DNA of 5,223 nt from positions 1-5,223 of the forward strand of contig QIEW01000430.1 of assembly GCA_003230535.1 (NCBI GenBank), read 5' to 3'. The number at the start of each line of letters is the position of its first letter. Position 1 is the first letter of the stretch. Source of the stretch: a bacterium (GTDB lineage Bacteria; SZUA-182; SZUA-191). The notes beneath the pieces were generated by a model, which was not told the origin of the DNA, searched no databases, and saw only the letters and a program-made list of their open reading frames with translations. This document shows positions 1 to 5,223 of this stretch, one piece after another. The position numbers and the translations under genes were made by a program.

Positions 1-1
1 A

Positions 2-715
2 AAGCTGGAGGAGGCAGGCGTAGAGGTAACAGATGAGCTTTCAGGGAGAAAACACGGCACCTTAATTGTACGATCTCACGGTCTGCATCCTGAGTTGCTA
101 GAGCAAGCCCGTGAGCGCGGCATAGAGATTATTGACGCTGCTTGTCTTTTCGTCAAGAAGGTGCAGAATTATGCCGACCAATTAGATAAGGAAGGCTATC
201 AGGTAGTGGTAATCGGAGATAAAAATCACCCTGAAGTTCAATCTATAGGAGGATATACAAAACGGGAACTTGTGGTTATCGGACATCCGGAAGAAGTAAA
301 GCAGGTTAAGCTGACATCCAGGTTAGGTGTTGTAGCTCAAACCACGCAAGGACAAGAGAATTTTAAGGCTATCGTGGCGCAGCTGTTAGGACGCGCCAGA
401 GAAATAAAAGTTTATAATACTATTTGTAAAGCTACCCAAATTCGGCAGGCGGCCACTCTGAAATTAGCTCAGCAGGTAGAGTTAATGCTGGTGGTGGGCG
501 GTCGTAATAGCGCCAATACTAACAGGTTGGCGGAGATTTGCCGGCGAGCTGATACCTCAACCTATTTAGTAGAGGTGGCAGAAGAGATAGATTCCGTCTG
601 GCTGGAAGGAAAACGGGAAATAGGGATTTCAGCTGGCGCTTCCACGCCTGAGTGGATTATTAGAGAGGTACTGGAGAAAGTAAAAGGCTATACGATACAA
701 ATGTATAAGGAATAG
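2..715 (+). CDS. ispH: 4-hydroxy-3-methylbut-2-enyl diphosphate reductase, 3' part (5' end outside window)
   Basis: IspH (LytB) is the [4Fe-4S] enzyme of the last MEP-pathway step, reducing HMBPP to IPP and DMAPP in the cytoplasm. The reading frame is open from base 2, so the gene enters from the left; the TTG at 95 is an internal codon, not the start. The visible 237 residues match the family in order: RSHG (substrate His), DAAC with the second cluster Cys (TGT at 143-145), NHPEV (His and catalytic Glu), AQTTQ (Thr), TICKAT with the third cluster Cys (425-427), NSANTNRL (substrate Ser/Asn) and GAST (Ser). About 45-50 N-terminal residues, including the first cluster Cys, lie outside the window. 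The usual DATCP motif reads DAACL here, an odd change next to a cluster ligand. The gene lies 30 bases upstream of rpsA in the same frame and probably shares its transcript. The family assignment is very secure. Confidence 0.96.
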   Translation, partial: KLEEAGVEVTDELSGRKHGTLIVRSHGLHPELLEQARERGIEIIDAACLFVKKVQNYADQLDKEGYQVVVIGDKNHPEVQSIGGYTKRELVVIGHPEEVKQVKLTSRLGVVAQTTQGQENFKAIVAQLLGRAREIKVYNTICKATQIRQAATLKLAQQVELMLVVGGRNSANTNRLAEICRRADTSTYLVEVAEEIDSVWLEGKREIGISAGASTPEWIIREVLEKVKGYTIQMYKE

Positions 716-730
716 CCAAATAAATCATAA

Positions 731-737
731 GGAGGAG
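731..737 (+). promoter_or_regulatory. Shine-Dalgarno site of rpsA
   Basis: GGAGGAG lies 8 bases before the ATG at 746, a near-ideal ribosome binding site. It fixes the rpsA start and shows that S1 is initiated independently rather than as part of an IspH fusion. Confidence 0.85.
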
Positions 738-745
738 TTAAGTAG

Positions 746-2587
746 ATGGAGCTAGAACAGGTGCCCCAGGAGGTGGAGGCAGGCCAGGTCACCAGCGAGG
801 AGGAGATAAGTAAACTGTTGGCCATGGTGGATGATCTGGATGAAGATAATATAGACCCGGAACTAATTAATCGGCTTTACGCGGAGACACTGAAGAATTT
901 TGAGGAGGGTGAGCTGGTTACCGGGACAGTGGTACGGATCGACAATGGCGAGGTACTGGTGGATGTGGGTTATAAATCCGAAGGGATCATTCCACTTTCT
1001 GAGTTTAACGACCTTGAAGAGGGGGCCTCATCGCTTGAAATAGGACACCAAGTGGAGGTACTGTTAGAGCGGAAGGAGGATAGCGAAGGCTTAGTTATCT
1101 TATCTAAGGAGAAGGCTAATAAAATTAAACTTTGGGAACATATTGCCAGCGCCTACCATGAAGGAACTATCTTGAAGGGTAAGGTCATGAATAAAGTTAA
1201 GGGGGGGCTGACGGTGGATATCGGTCTGCCGGCTTTTCTGCCCGGTTCTCAAATTGACCTCCGTCCGGTAAGAGATCTGGATAGTCTGCTTCGACAGACT
1301 ATAGATGTGAAGGTTTTAAAACTTAATCCTAAACGGGGTAATATTGTGGTTTCCCGGCGAGCCTCCTTGGAGAAGGAGCGGGAAGACAAGCGAAGAGAAA
1401 TTCTAAAATTGCTCAAAGAGGGACAAATTATCCGGGGAATAGTAAAAAATATTACCGATTACGGAGCCTTTATAGATTTGGGGGGATTGGACGGTCTTCT
1501 CCATATTACTGATATGTCATGGGGTAGAGTCCGCCATCCTTCAGAGCTTTTTGCTATCGGGGATAAGGTAGACGTGGTGGTGCTCAAATTCGATCATGAG
1601 ACGCAAAAGGTCTCGTTGGGAGTGAAGCAAAAAACTCAAGACCCCTGGGAAACAGTGGCCCAGAAATATCCTTCAGGAACCCGGATTAATGGCAAGGTGG
1701 TTAATTTGGTAGAGTATGGGGCTTTCGTGGAACTGGAGGAGGGGGTAGAAGGTCTAATCCATATTTCTGAGATGTCCTGGACGAGAAAGATTAGACATCC
1801 TTCTAAGCTGTTAGCTGTGGGGGATGCGGTAGAAGCCGTAATATTGGATGTTGATAAAGATAATAAGCGCATCTCTCTGGGATTAAAGCAGACTGAACCT
1901 AACCCCTGGGAAGTGGTAGCTCAGAAATATAAAGTGAGTGATATAATCACGGGGAGGGTCCGCAATCTTACTGATTTCGGCGCTTTTATTGAAATTGAGG
2001 AAGGAATTGACGGGTTGCTGCATATTTCTGATATGTCCTGGACGCAACGGGTGAAACATCCCAGTGAAATTATAAAGAGAGGGGCTACGGTAGAAGTGGT
2101 CATCCTAAACATTGATCCTACAGCCGAAAAACTTTCTTTAGGTCTAAAACAACTCATGCCCGACCCTTGGAAAGATATACCTCTGAAATATGTGGTAGGT
2201 ACGGTAATCCGGCGGAAAATCTCCCGACTTACCGATTTTGGAGCTTTTGTTGAAGTAGAAAGCGGTATCGAGGGTTTAATTCATGTCTCTGAGCTGGATG
2301 CTAAGGTTAAAGCCGCGCCGCGTGACTTGCTCCAGGTCGGGGATGAGGTTGAAATGATGGTTATTCGGATAGAGCCGGCTACGCGCAAAATCAGCCTCTC
2401 TATCCGGGCTTACCAAGAAAGTCAGGCGCGGGACGAACTTAAAGAGTATCTCAACAATAAAGAACAAGCGGCAGCTGAATTTGAAAATAAAGTGCTTACC
2501 AAGGACGTGATTAAGCCTGATTCCACCGAGCCAAAGGTTGAGCCTGAAGAGCAGGAAGAAATTATTACTGAGGGTGATGTGTCCTAA
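746..2587 (+). CDS. rpsA: 30S ribosomal protein S1, six S1 domains
   Basis: S1 binds single-stranded mRNA on the 30S subunit and helps load structured or weakly initiated messages. The 613-residue product has an acidic N-terminal segment (1-54) and six S1/OB-fold repeats at about 55-124, 140-206, 226-295, 311-382, 397-468 and 484-554. Repeats 3-5 are canonical, with the YGAF/FGAF, GLLHI(S/T) and MSW signatures and similar linkers (DPWETVAQKY, NPWEVVAQKY). Repeats 1 and 2 are divergent, as in the ribosome-docking half of E. coli S1. Repeat 6 keeps FGAF and GLIHVSEL but lacks MSW. A charged tail (555-613, Glu-rich at the end) follows. The length is close to proteobacterial S1 (about 557 residues) plus a tail, and longer than the four-domain S1-like proteins common in low-GC Firmicutes. 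The ATG at 746 has a strong GGAGGAG. An S1 outside the ribosome is possible but less likely for a six-domain protein. Confidence 0.95.
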   Translation: MELEQVPQEVEAGQVTSEEEISKLLAMVDDLDEDNIDPELINRLYAETLKNFEEGELVTGTVVRIDNGEVLVDVGYKSEGIIPLSEFNDLEEGASSLEIGHQVEVLLERKEDSEGLVILSKEKANKIKLWEHIASAYHEGTILKGKVMNKVKGGLTVDIGLPAFLPGSQIDLRPVRDLDSLLRQTIDVKVLKLNPKRGNIVVSRRASLEKEREDKRREILKLLKEGQIIRGIVKNITDYGAFIDLGGLDGLLHITDMSWGRVRHPSELFAIGDKVDVVVLKFDHETQKVSLGVKQKTQDPWETVAQKYPSGTRINGKVVNLVEYGAFVELEEGVEGLIHISEMSWTRKIRHPSKLLAVGDAVEAVILDVDKDNKRISLGLKQTEPNPWEVVAQKYKVSDIITGRVRNLTDFGAFIEIEEGIDGLLHISDMSWTQRVKHPSEIIKRGATVEVVILNIDPTAEKLSLGLKQLMPDPWKDIPLKYVVGTVIRRKISRLTDFGAFVEVESGIEGLIHVSELDAKVKAAPRDLLQVGDEVEMMVIRIEPATRKISLSIRAYQESQARDELKEYLNNKEQAAAEFENKVLTKDVIKPDSTEPKVEPEEQEEIITEGDVS

Positions 2588-2620
2588 GTAGTTGTATGTA
2601 AATAACTCATCGGCTTCGAT

Positions 2621-2696
2621 CTTTCGGCTTGTCTCAAGCCGAAAGCGCTAAGGGCACCGGCGCCCTGTTGGGTTTCGGCTTGTCTCAGGCCGAAAC
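2621..2696. repeat. Paired hairpin element: two near-identical 25-base stem-loops flanking a GC-rich one
   Basis: Stem-loop A has arms CTTTCGGCTTG (2621-2631) and CAAGCCGAAAG (2635-2645), a perfect 11-bp stem with loop TCT. Stem-loop B has arms GTTTCGGCTTG (2672-2682) and CAGGCCGAAAC (2686-2696), also with loop TCT. Between them AGGGC (2651-2655) and GCCCT (2662-2666) form a 5-bp stem. A and B differ by a swapped outer pair (C-G versus G-C) and one A-U to G-U change, so pairing is kept. The left arm of A can also pair with the right arm of B, and the right arm of A with the left arm of B, giving one long nested rod capped by the central stem. No T-run follows any stem, so these are not textbook intrinsic terminators. 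The element starts 33 bases after rpsA; its function is unknown (REP-like repeat, transcript 3' end, or leader structure). Confidence 0.8.
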
Positions 2697-2732
2697 ATCT
2701 ACTATCAGGTTAATGGGGCATTCATTTGAACT

Positions 2733-2768
2733 TAGGGGAGGTTAAGGGTTAATCCTTAACCTCCCCTA
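2733..2768. repeat. Perfect 15-bp inverted repeat, possible U-less terminator or sppA leader hairpin
   Basis: TAGGGGAGGTTAAGG (2733-2747) pairs perfectly with CCTTAACCTCCCCTA (2754-2768) across loop GTTAAT; a further G-U pair would close a TTAA tetraloop. The stem is strong and lies 44 bases before the sppA start. The bases following it are not a T-run on either strand, so intrinsic termination is uncertain. It may end the ispH-rpsA transcript, protect an RNA 3' end, or be an inserted palindromic repeat. Confidence 0.75.
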
Positions 2769-2797
2769 GCTAATTTAGGAAAAATATCATATGGAAC

Positions 2798-2804
2798 AAA
2801 GGTG
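2798..2804 (+). promoter_or_regulatory. Shine-Dalgarno site of sppA
   Basis: AAAGGTG ends 8 bases before the ATG at 2813. It contains AGGTG, which matches the 16S tail, and it supports this start. The ATG at 2791 is out of frame with the gene. Confidence 0.65.
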
Positions 2805-2812
2805 CTTATATT

Positions 2813-3703
2813 ATGAAAAATAAAAGGTCAGTTGGAAAAGGAATCGCTATTTTCCTGGGGATTATAGGAGGCATGTTTCTTTTGGTAATCTGTTTGAGTT
2901 TACTGGTATCTAAAAAGGATTACATGGGGGGCCAAAAGATAGCTATCGTCAGGATAGAAGGGGTAATTTCGGCATCTAAATTTGTCTTGGACCAACTGAA
3001 AATGTATCAGGAAAACCCCACGGTGAAGGCAATTGTATTGCGGGTGGACAGCCCCGGCGGACTGGTGGCTCCCTCCCAGGAAATATATCAGGCGCTCGCC
3101 GAAATAAAGTCCAAGGGGGAGCAGAAGTTAGTCGTCTCCATGGGAACTGTAGCCGCCTCAGGAGGTTATTACGTGGCCTGCGTTGCGGATAAGATTGTCG
3201 CTAATCCGGGGACCCTGACCGGTAGTATCGGAGTGATAATGCAGTTTGCCAATATAGAGGGATTGTTTGAAAAAATAGGGTTATCTGCCAGGGTCATAAA
3301 AACCGGGCCACATAAAGACATCGGTTCTCCTGTTAGAGAAATGACCGCCGAGGAAGAACAGATACTCCAAGCGGTACTTGACGATGTCTATGACCAGTTT
3401 CTGGAGGCCATTGTAGCTGGCCGGGGGATGGAACGGGATAAAGTGCAGACGCTGGCGGATGGAAGAATCTTTACCGGACGGCAAGCTAAAGAACTTGGCT
3501 TAGTAGATGAACTGGGAGGCATAAATCAGGCGTTGGAGCTGGCGGCAGAATTAACCGGAATCACCGAGCGCCCCCTGGTGATATTAGAAGAGAGTAAACC
3601 ATTTTCTCTCAAGGATCTAGTTAGTATTATTTTTGAAAATGCCCTGCCCGAGCAGTTCCAGAACTATGGTTTTAGCTTACAGTATCGCCTCAGAATGTAT
3701 TAA
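2813..3703 (+). CDS. sppA: Signal peptide peptidase SppA, short form (peptidase family S49)
   Basis: SppA is a membrane-anchored serine peptidase that degrades signal peptides left in the membrane after protein export. The 296-residue product has a basic N-terminus (KNKR) and one hydrophobic anchor at about 10-32, with the catalytic domain predicted outside the cytoplasmic membrane. Family blocks are clear: RVDSPGG (77-83), AASGGYY with nucleophile Ser116, LTGSIGVIMQ (135-144) and GPHKD with general-base Lys168. The Ser-Lys spacing of 52 equals that of B. subtilis SppA (Ser147, Lys199, from memory). SPVREMT and DGRIFTGRQAKELGLVDELGG complete the S49 core. At about 300 residues with one protease domain it is the Gram-positive/archaeal-type short form, not the two-domain E. 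coli form of about 618 residues. It is probably transcribed separately from rpsA because a hairpin-rich 225-base spacer precedes it. Confidence 0.95.
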   Translation: MKNKRSVGKGIAIFLGIIGGMFLLVICLSLLVSKKDYMGGQKIAIVRIEGVISASKFVLDQLKMYQENPTVKAIVLRVDSPGGLVAPSQEIYQALAEIKSKGEQKLVVSMGTVAASGGYYVACVADKIVANPGTLTGSIGVIMQFANIEGLFEKIGLSARVIKTGPHKDIGSPVREMTAEEEQILQAVLDDVYDQFLEAIVAGRGMERDKVQTLADGRIFTGRQAKELGLVDELGGINQALELAAELTGITERPLVILEESKPFSLKDLVSIIFENALPEQFQNYGFSLQYRLRMY

Positions 3704-3791
3704 TCAGTTACTAAAAAGTGTCTAATCTGAAGCTTGAGTACCTGAGTAATATATAGTAAAGTTATAGAGGATGGCCTCGTAAAAAGTTGTC

Positions 3792-3811
3792 ATTCCCACG
3801 AAAGTGGGAAT
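3792..3811. repeat. ATTCCC-N8-GGGAAT hairpin, left copy
   Basis: ATTCCCAC pairs with GTGGGAAT across a GAAA tetraloop. In RNA this would be a stable GNRA-capped stem. It is the left inner arm of the MITE-like element. Confidence 0.8.
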
Positions 3812-3843
3812 CCATCCTGATCTTAACTATCTGAAAATACTGG

Positions 3844-3863
3844 ATTCCCGTTTGCACGGGAAT
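3844..3863. repeat. ATTCCC-N8-GGGAAT hairpin, right inverted copy
   Basis: ATTCCCGT pairs with ACGGGAAT across a TTGC loop. Relative to the left copy the fourth-from-apex pairs and flanks are inverted, and the innermost stem pairs differ (AC/GT versus GT/AC) while remaining complementary. Confidence 0.8.
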
Positions 3864-3926
3864 GACATAAACATGTGTTTTCCGGCTTTTTACGAGACCA
3901 TCAATTTTACTTTCACCAGCAAAACA

Positions 3927-3931
3927 GGGAG
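3927..3931 (+). promoter_or_regulatory. Probable Shine-Dalgarno site of glgC
   Basis: GGGAG lies 12 bases before the ATG at 3944, somewhat farther than ideal. It sits just downstream of the MITE-like element and favours 3944 over the in-frame GTG at 3875, which lies inside that element. Confidence 0.5.
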
Positions 3932-3943
3932 AACAAGACAACG

Positions 3944-5218
3944 ATGATCTGGAGGTCGGTAGCTCCCAAGGATGTGGTAGCTATAGTTTTGGCTGGCGGA
4001 CAGGGGGAGCGTCTCTCTCCCCTGACCAAGAACCGGGTCAAACCGGCGGTTCCCTTTGGCGGCGAGTATCGGATTATTGATTTTACGATGAGCAATTGTT
4101 TTAACTCAAGTATTAGAAGAATATTCGTGCTTACCCAATATAAATCCATCTCTCTTCACCGCCACCTAAGACAGGCCTGGGACATTCTTCCATACCAGTT
4201 AGGAGAGTTTGTAGAGATTATCCCCCCTCAGCAGCGGCTCAATCAGGATTGGTATCTAGGGACCGCTGACGCCGTCTATCAAAATTTATATTCCTTTGAA
4301 AGGGAACAGGCAAAATATTTTCTGGTCCTCTATGGGGATCATATCTATAAAATGGATTACTCTTATATGCTGGAATATCACCGGGAAAAGGGAGCTGGAT
4401 TTACTGTATCCGCCATTGAAGTGGATAAAGAGGAAGCGCACCATTTCGGCGTACTGGAAGTAGATAATGATTACCGGATAGTAGGTTTTCAGGAGAAACC
4501 GAAAGAAAACCCAAGAACTATTCCCGGCAAACCCGATAAGGTGTTTGTGTCGATGGGGATTTATGTGTTTAATCGGGAGCTTTTATTTGACTGCGTAATA
4601 GAGGACAGCAAGGCTCCAACCTCCTCCCATGATTTTGGTAAGGATATTATACCTCGCCTGGTAAGTCAGGGCTTAAAAGTATTTGCCTATAGTTTCCACG
4701 ACGAAAACAGGAAGGAAGAGAAATACTGGAAAGACGTAGGTACAATTGATAGTTACTATGACGCCAATATGGATCTGGTCTCCCTGGAACCCCATCTTAA
4801 TCTTTATGATAAGAGCTGGCCTGTGTTCACTTTCCATTCCCAAAGCCCGGCCGCCAAAACTGTACACTCCGGCTTCAAACGTACCGGTATGGTCATTGAA
4901 TGTATTATGTGCAACGGTTGTATCGTAAGCGGCGCCAATGTTTTTAGGTGCGTGCTTTCACCTGATGTCCGTATAAACAGCTATGCGGAGGTGTCCAATT
5001 CCATTCTCTTCAGCCGGGTAAATATTGGCCGGCACTGCCGCATCCGGCGGGCAATTATCGACAAAGATGTCCAGGTTCCTCCGGATACAGAAATCGGGTT
5101 TAATCCGGAGGAGGACAAAAAAAGATTTAAAGTCACCAATTCGGGTATCACTGTAGTTTCAGCGGGAGATTTGGAGACGCTCAGTCTCGACCAGGGGCAT
5201 AAGTTCATCTCCGGATAA
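3944..5218 (+). CDS. glgC: Glucose-1-phosphate adenylyltransferase (ADP-glucose pyrophosphorylase)
   Basis: GlgC makes ADP-glucose and PPi from ATP and glucose-1-phosphate, the committed and allosterically controlled step of bacterial glycogen synthesis in the cytoplasm. The 424-residue product has the family length. An N-terminal nucleotidyltransferase domain (about 10-280) carries LAGGQGERLSPLT (16-28), KPAVPFGG (33-40), WYLGTADAVYQN (103-114; Tyr104 matches the E. coli ATP-site Tyr114), GDHIYKMDY with catalytic Asp132 (E. coli Asp142), EKP with Lys185 (glucose-1-phosphate Lys195), SSHDFGKDIIPRL and YWKDVGTIDSYYDAN. A C-terminal left-handed beta-helix (about 315-395) ends in IGFNPEEDKKRF. 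E. coli activator residue Lys39 aligns with Asn30, with a Lys beside it at 29. The in-frame GTG at 3875 would add 23 unrelated residues from the MITE-like element, so the ATG at 3944 is preferred. No other glg gene is visible before the window ends. Confidence 0.96.
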   Translation: MIWRSVAPKDVVAIVLAGGQGERLSPLTKNRVKPAVPFGGEYRIIDFTMSNCFNSSIRRIFVLTQYKSISLHRHLRQAWDILPYQLGEFVEIIPPQQRLNQDWYLGTADAVYQNLYSFEREQAKYFLVLYGDHIYKMDYSYMLEYHREKGAGFTVSAIEVDKEEAHHFGVLEVDNDYRIVGFQEKPKENPRTIPGKPDKVFVSMGIYVFNRELLFDCVIEDSKAPTSSHDFGKDIIPRLVSQGLKVFAYSFHDENRKEEKYWKDVGTIDSYYDANMDLVSLEPHLNLYDKSWPVFTFHSQSPAAKTVHSGFKRTGMVIECIMCNGCIVSGANVFRCVLSPDVRINSYAEVSNSILFSRVNIGRHCRIRRAIIDKDVQVPPDTEIGFNPEEDKKRFKVTNSGITVVSAGDLETLSLDQGHKFISG

Positions 5219-5223
5219 TCCCT

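Larger units (their letters stand above)
3770..3902. mobile_element. 133-bp MITE-like palindromic element with 17-bp terminal inverted repeats
   Basis: The ends GATGGCCTCGTAAAAAG (3770-3786) and CTTTTTACGAGACCATC (3886-3902) are inverted repeats with one mismatch in 17. Inside are two hairpins of form ATTCCC-N8-GGGAAT. One has an 8-bp stem and GAAA loop (3792-3811); the other has an 8-bp stem and TTGC loop (3844-3863). They are inverted copies of each other: the first is flanked by TGTC and CCA, the second by TGG and GACA. No protein is encoded. The size, nested symmetry and intergenic position fit a non-autonomous mobile or REP-type element; the core matches the form of the neisserial dRS3 repeat. 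I see no convincing target-site duplication beside it, so the exact boundaries and the mobilising transposase are unknown. Confidence 0.8.

Noticed and set aside
95-97. TTG at 95 as the start of ispH
   Set aside because: The frame is open to the left edge and the upstream residues (including RSHG) are conserved IspH sequence, so the gene begins outside the window.
1440-2160. Direct DNA repeats around the GATATGTCCTGG segments
   Set aside because: They reflect the protein-level S1 domain repeats and not a separate DNA element.
1636-2467. Minus-strand open frames inside rpsA (1636-1872, 1921-2157, 2276-2467)
   Set aside because: They lie fully within well-supported S1 repeats, resemble each other only because the repeats do, and have no recognisable protein family.
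2621-2696. CRISPR array or short tandem repeat array
   Set aside because: Only two copies of the 25-base unit, each self-complementary throughout, with no spacer series and no cas genes.
2785-2790. TATCAT as a -10 box for sppA
   Set aside because: No convincing -35 box at 16-18 bases upstream; that position falls in the 3' arm of the 15-bp stem.
3734-3762. Possible glgC promoter, TTGAGT then 17 bases then TAAAGT
   Set aside because: The -10 match is weak and the MITE-like element lies between it and glgC; in AT-rich spacer such matches arise by chance.
3281-5208. Other open frames inside sppA and glgC (3281-3484, 3913-4149, 4673-4867, 4981-5208 on minus; 4746-4928 on plus)
   Set aside because: They are shadows of strongly conserved genes with no independent ribosome binding site or family similarity.

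Overview
The window holds four genes, all on the + strand: the 3' part of ispH (isoprenoid synthesis), a complete rpsA (six-domain ribosomal protein S1), a complete sppA (short-form signal peptide peptidase) and a complete glgC (glucose-1-phosphate adenylyltransferase). All are bacterial housekeeping or storage genes. The ispH-rpsA neighbourhood, which in many Clostridia is a single fused gene, together with strong GGAGG-type ribosome binding sites and moderate base composition, suggests an anaerobic Firmicute-like bacterium. A six-domain S1 and an ATTCCC...GGGAAT repeat are also seen outside Firmicutes, so the phylum is an inference and is not settled by this window.

Layout: ispH runs in from the left edge and ends at 715. 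After 30 bases with a strong Shine-Dalgarno site, rpsA occupies 746-2587; these two are very probably co-transcribed. A 225-base spacer (2588-2812) follows, filled with hairpins: two near-identical 25-base hairpins flank a smaller GC-rich one, and then comes a perfect 15-bp stem. sppA occupies 2813-3703. A second spacer (3704-3943) contains a 133-bp MITE-like element (3770-3902) with 17-bp terminal inverted repeats around two inverted hairpins. glgC (3944-5218) starts 41 bases after that element, and the window ends 5 bases after its stop.

Functionally the genes form no single pathway. IspH and S1 are a conserved growth-linked pair (isoprenoid precursors and translation), SppA clears signal peptides from the membrane, and GlgC commits glucose-1-phosphate to glycogen. 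The large structured spacers suggest that sppA and glgC are separate transcription units from ispH-rpsA. I see no evidence of a new multi-gene system. The least explained material is the two palindromic intergenic elements, which share one design: two hairpins that are inverted copies of each other and can fold either separately or together.
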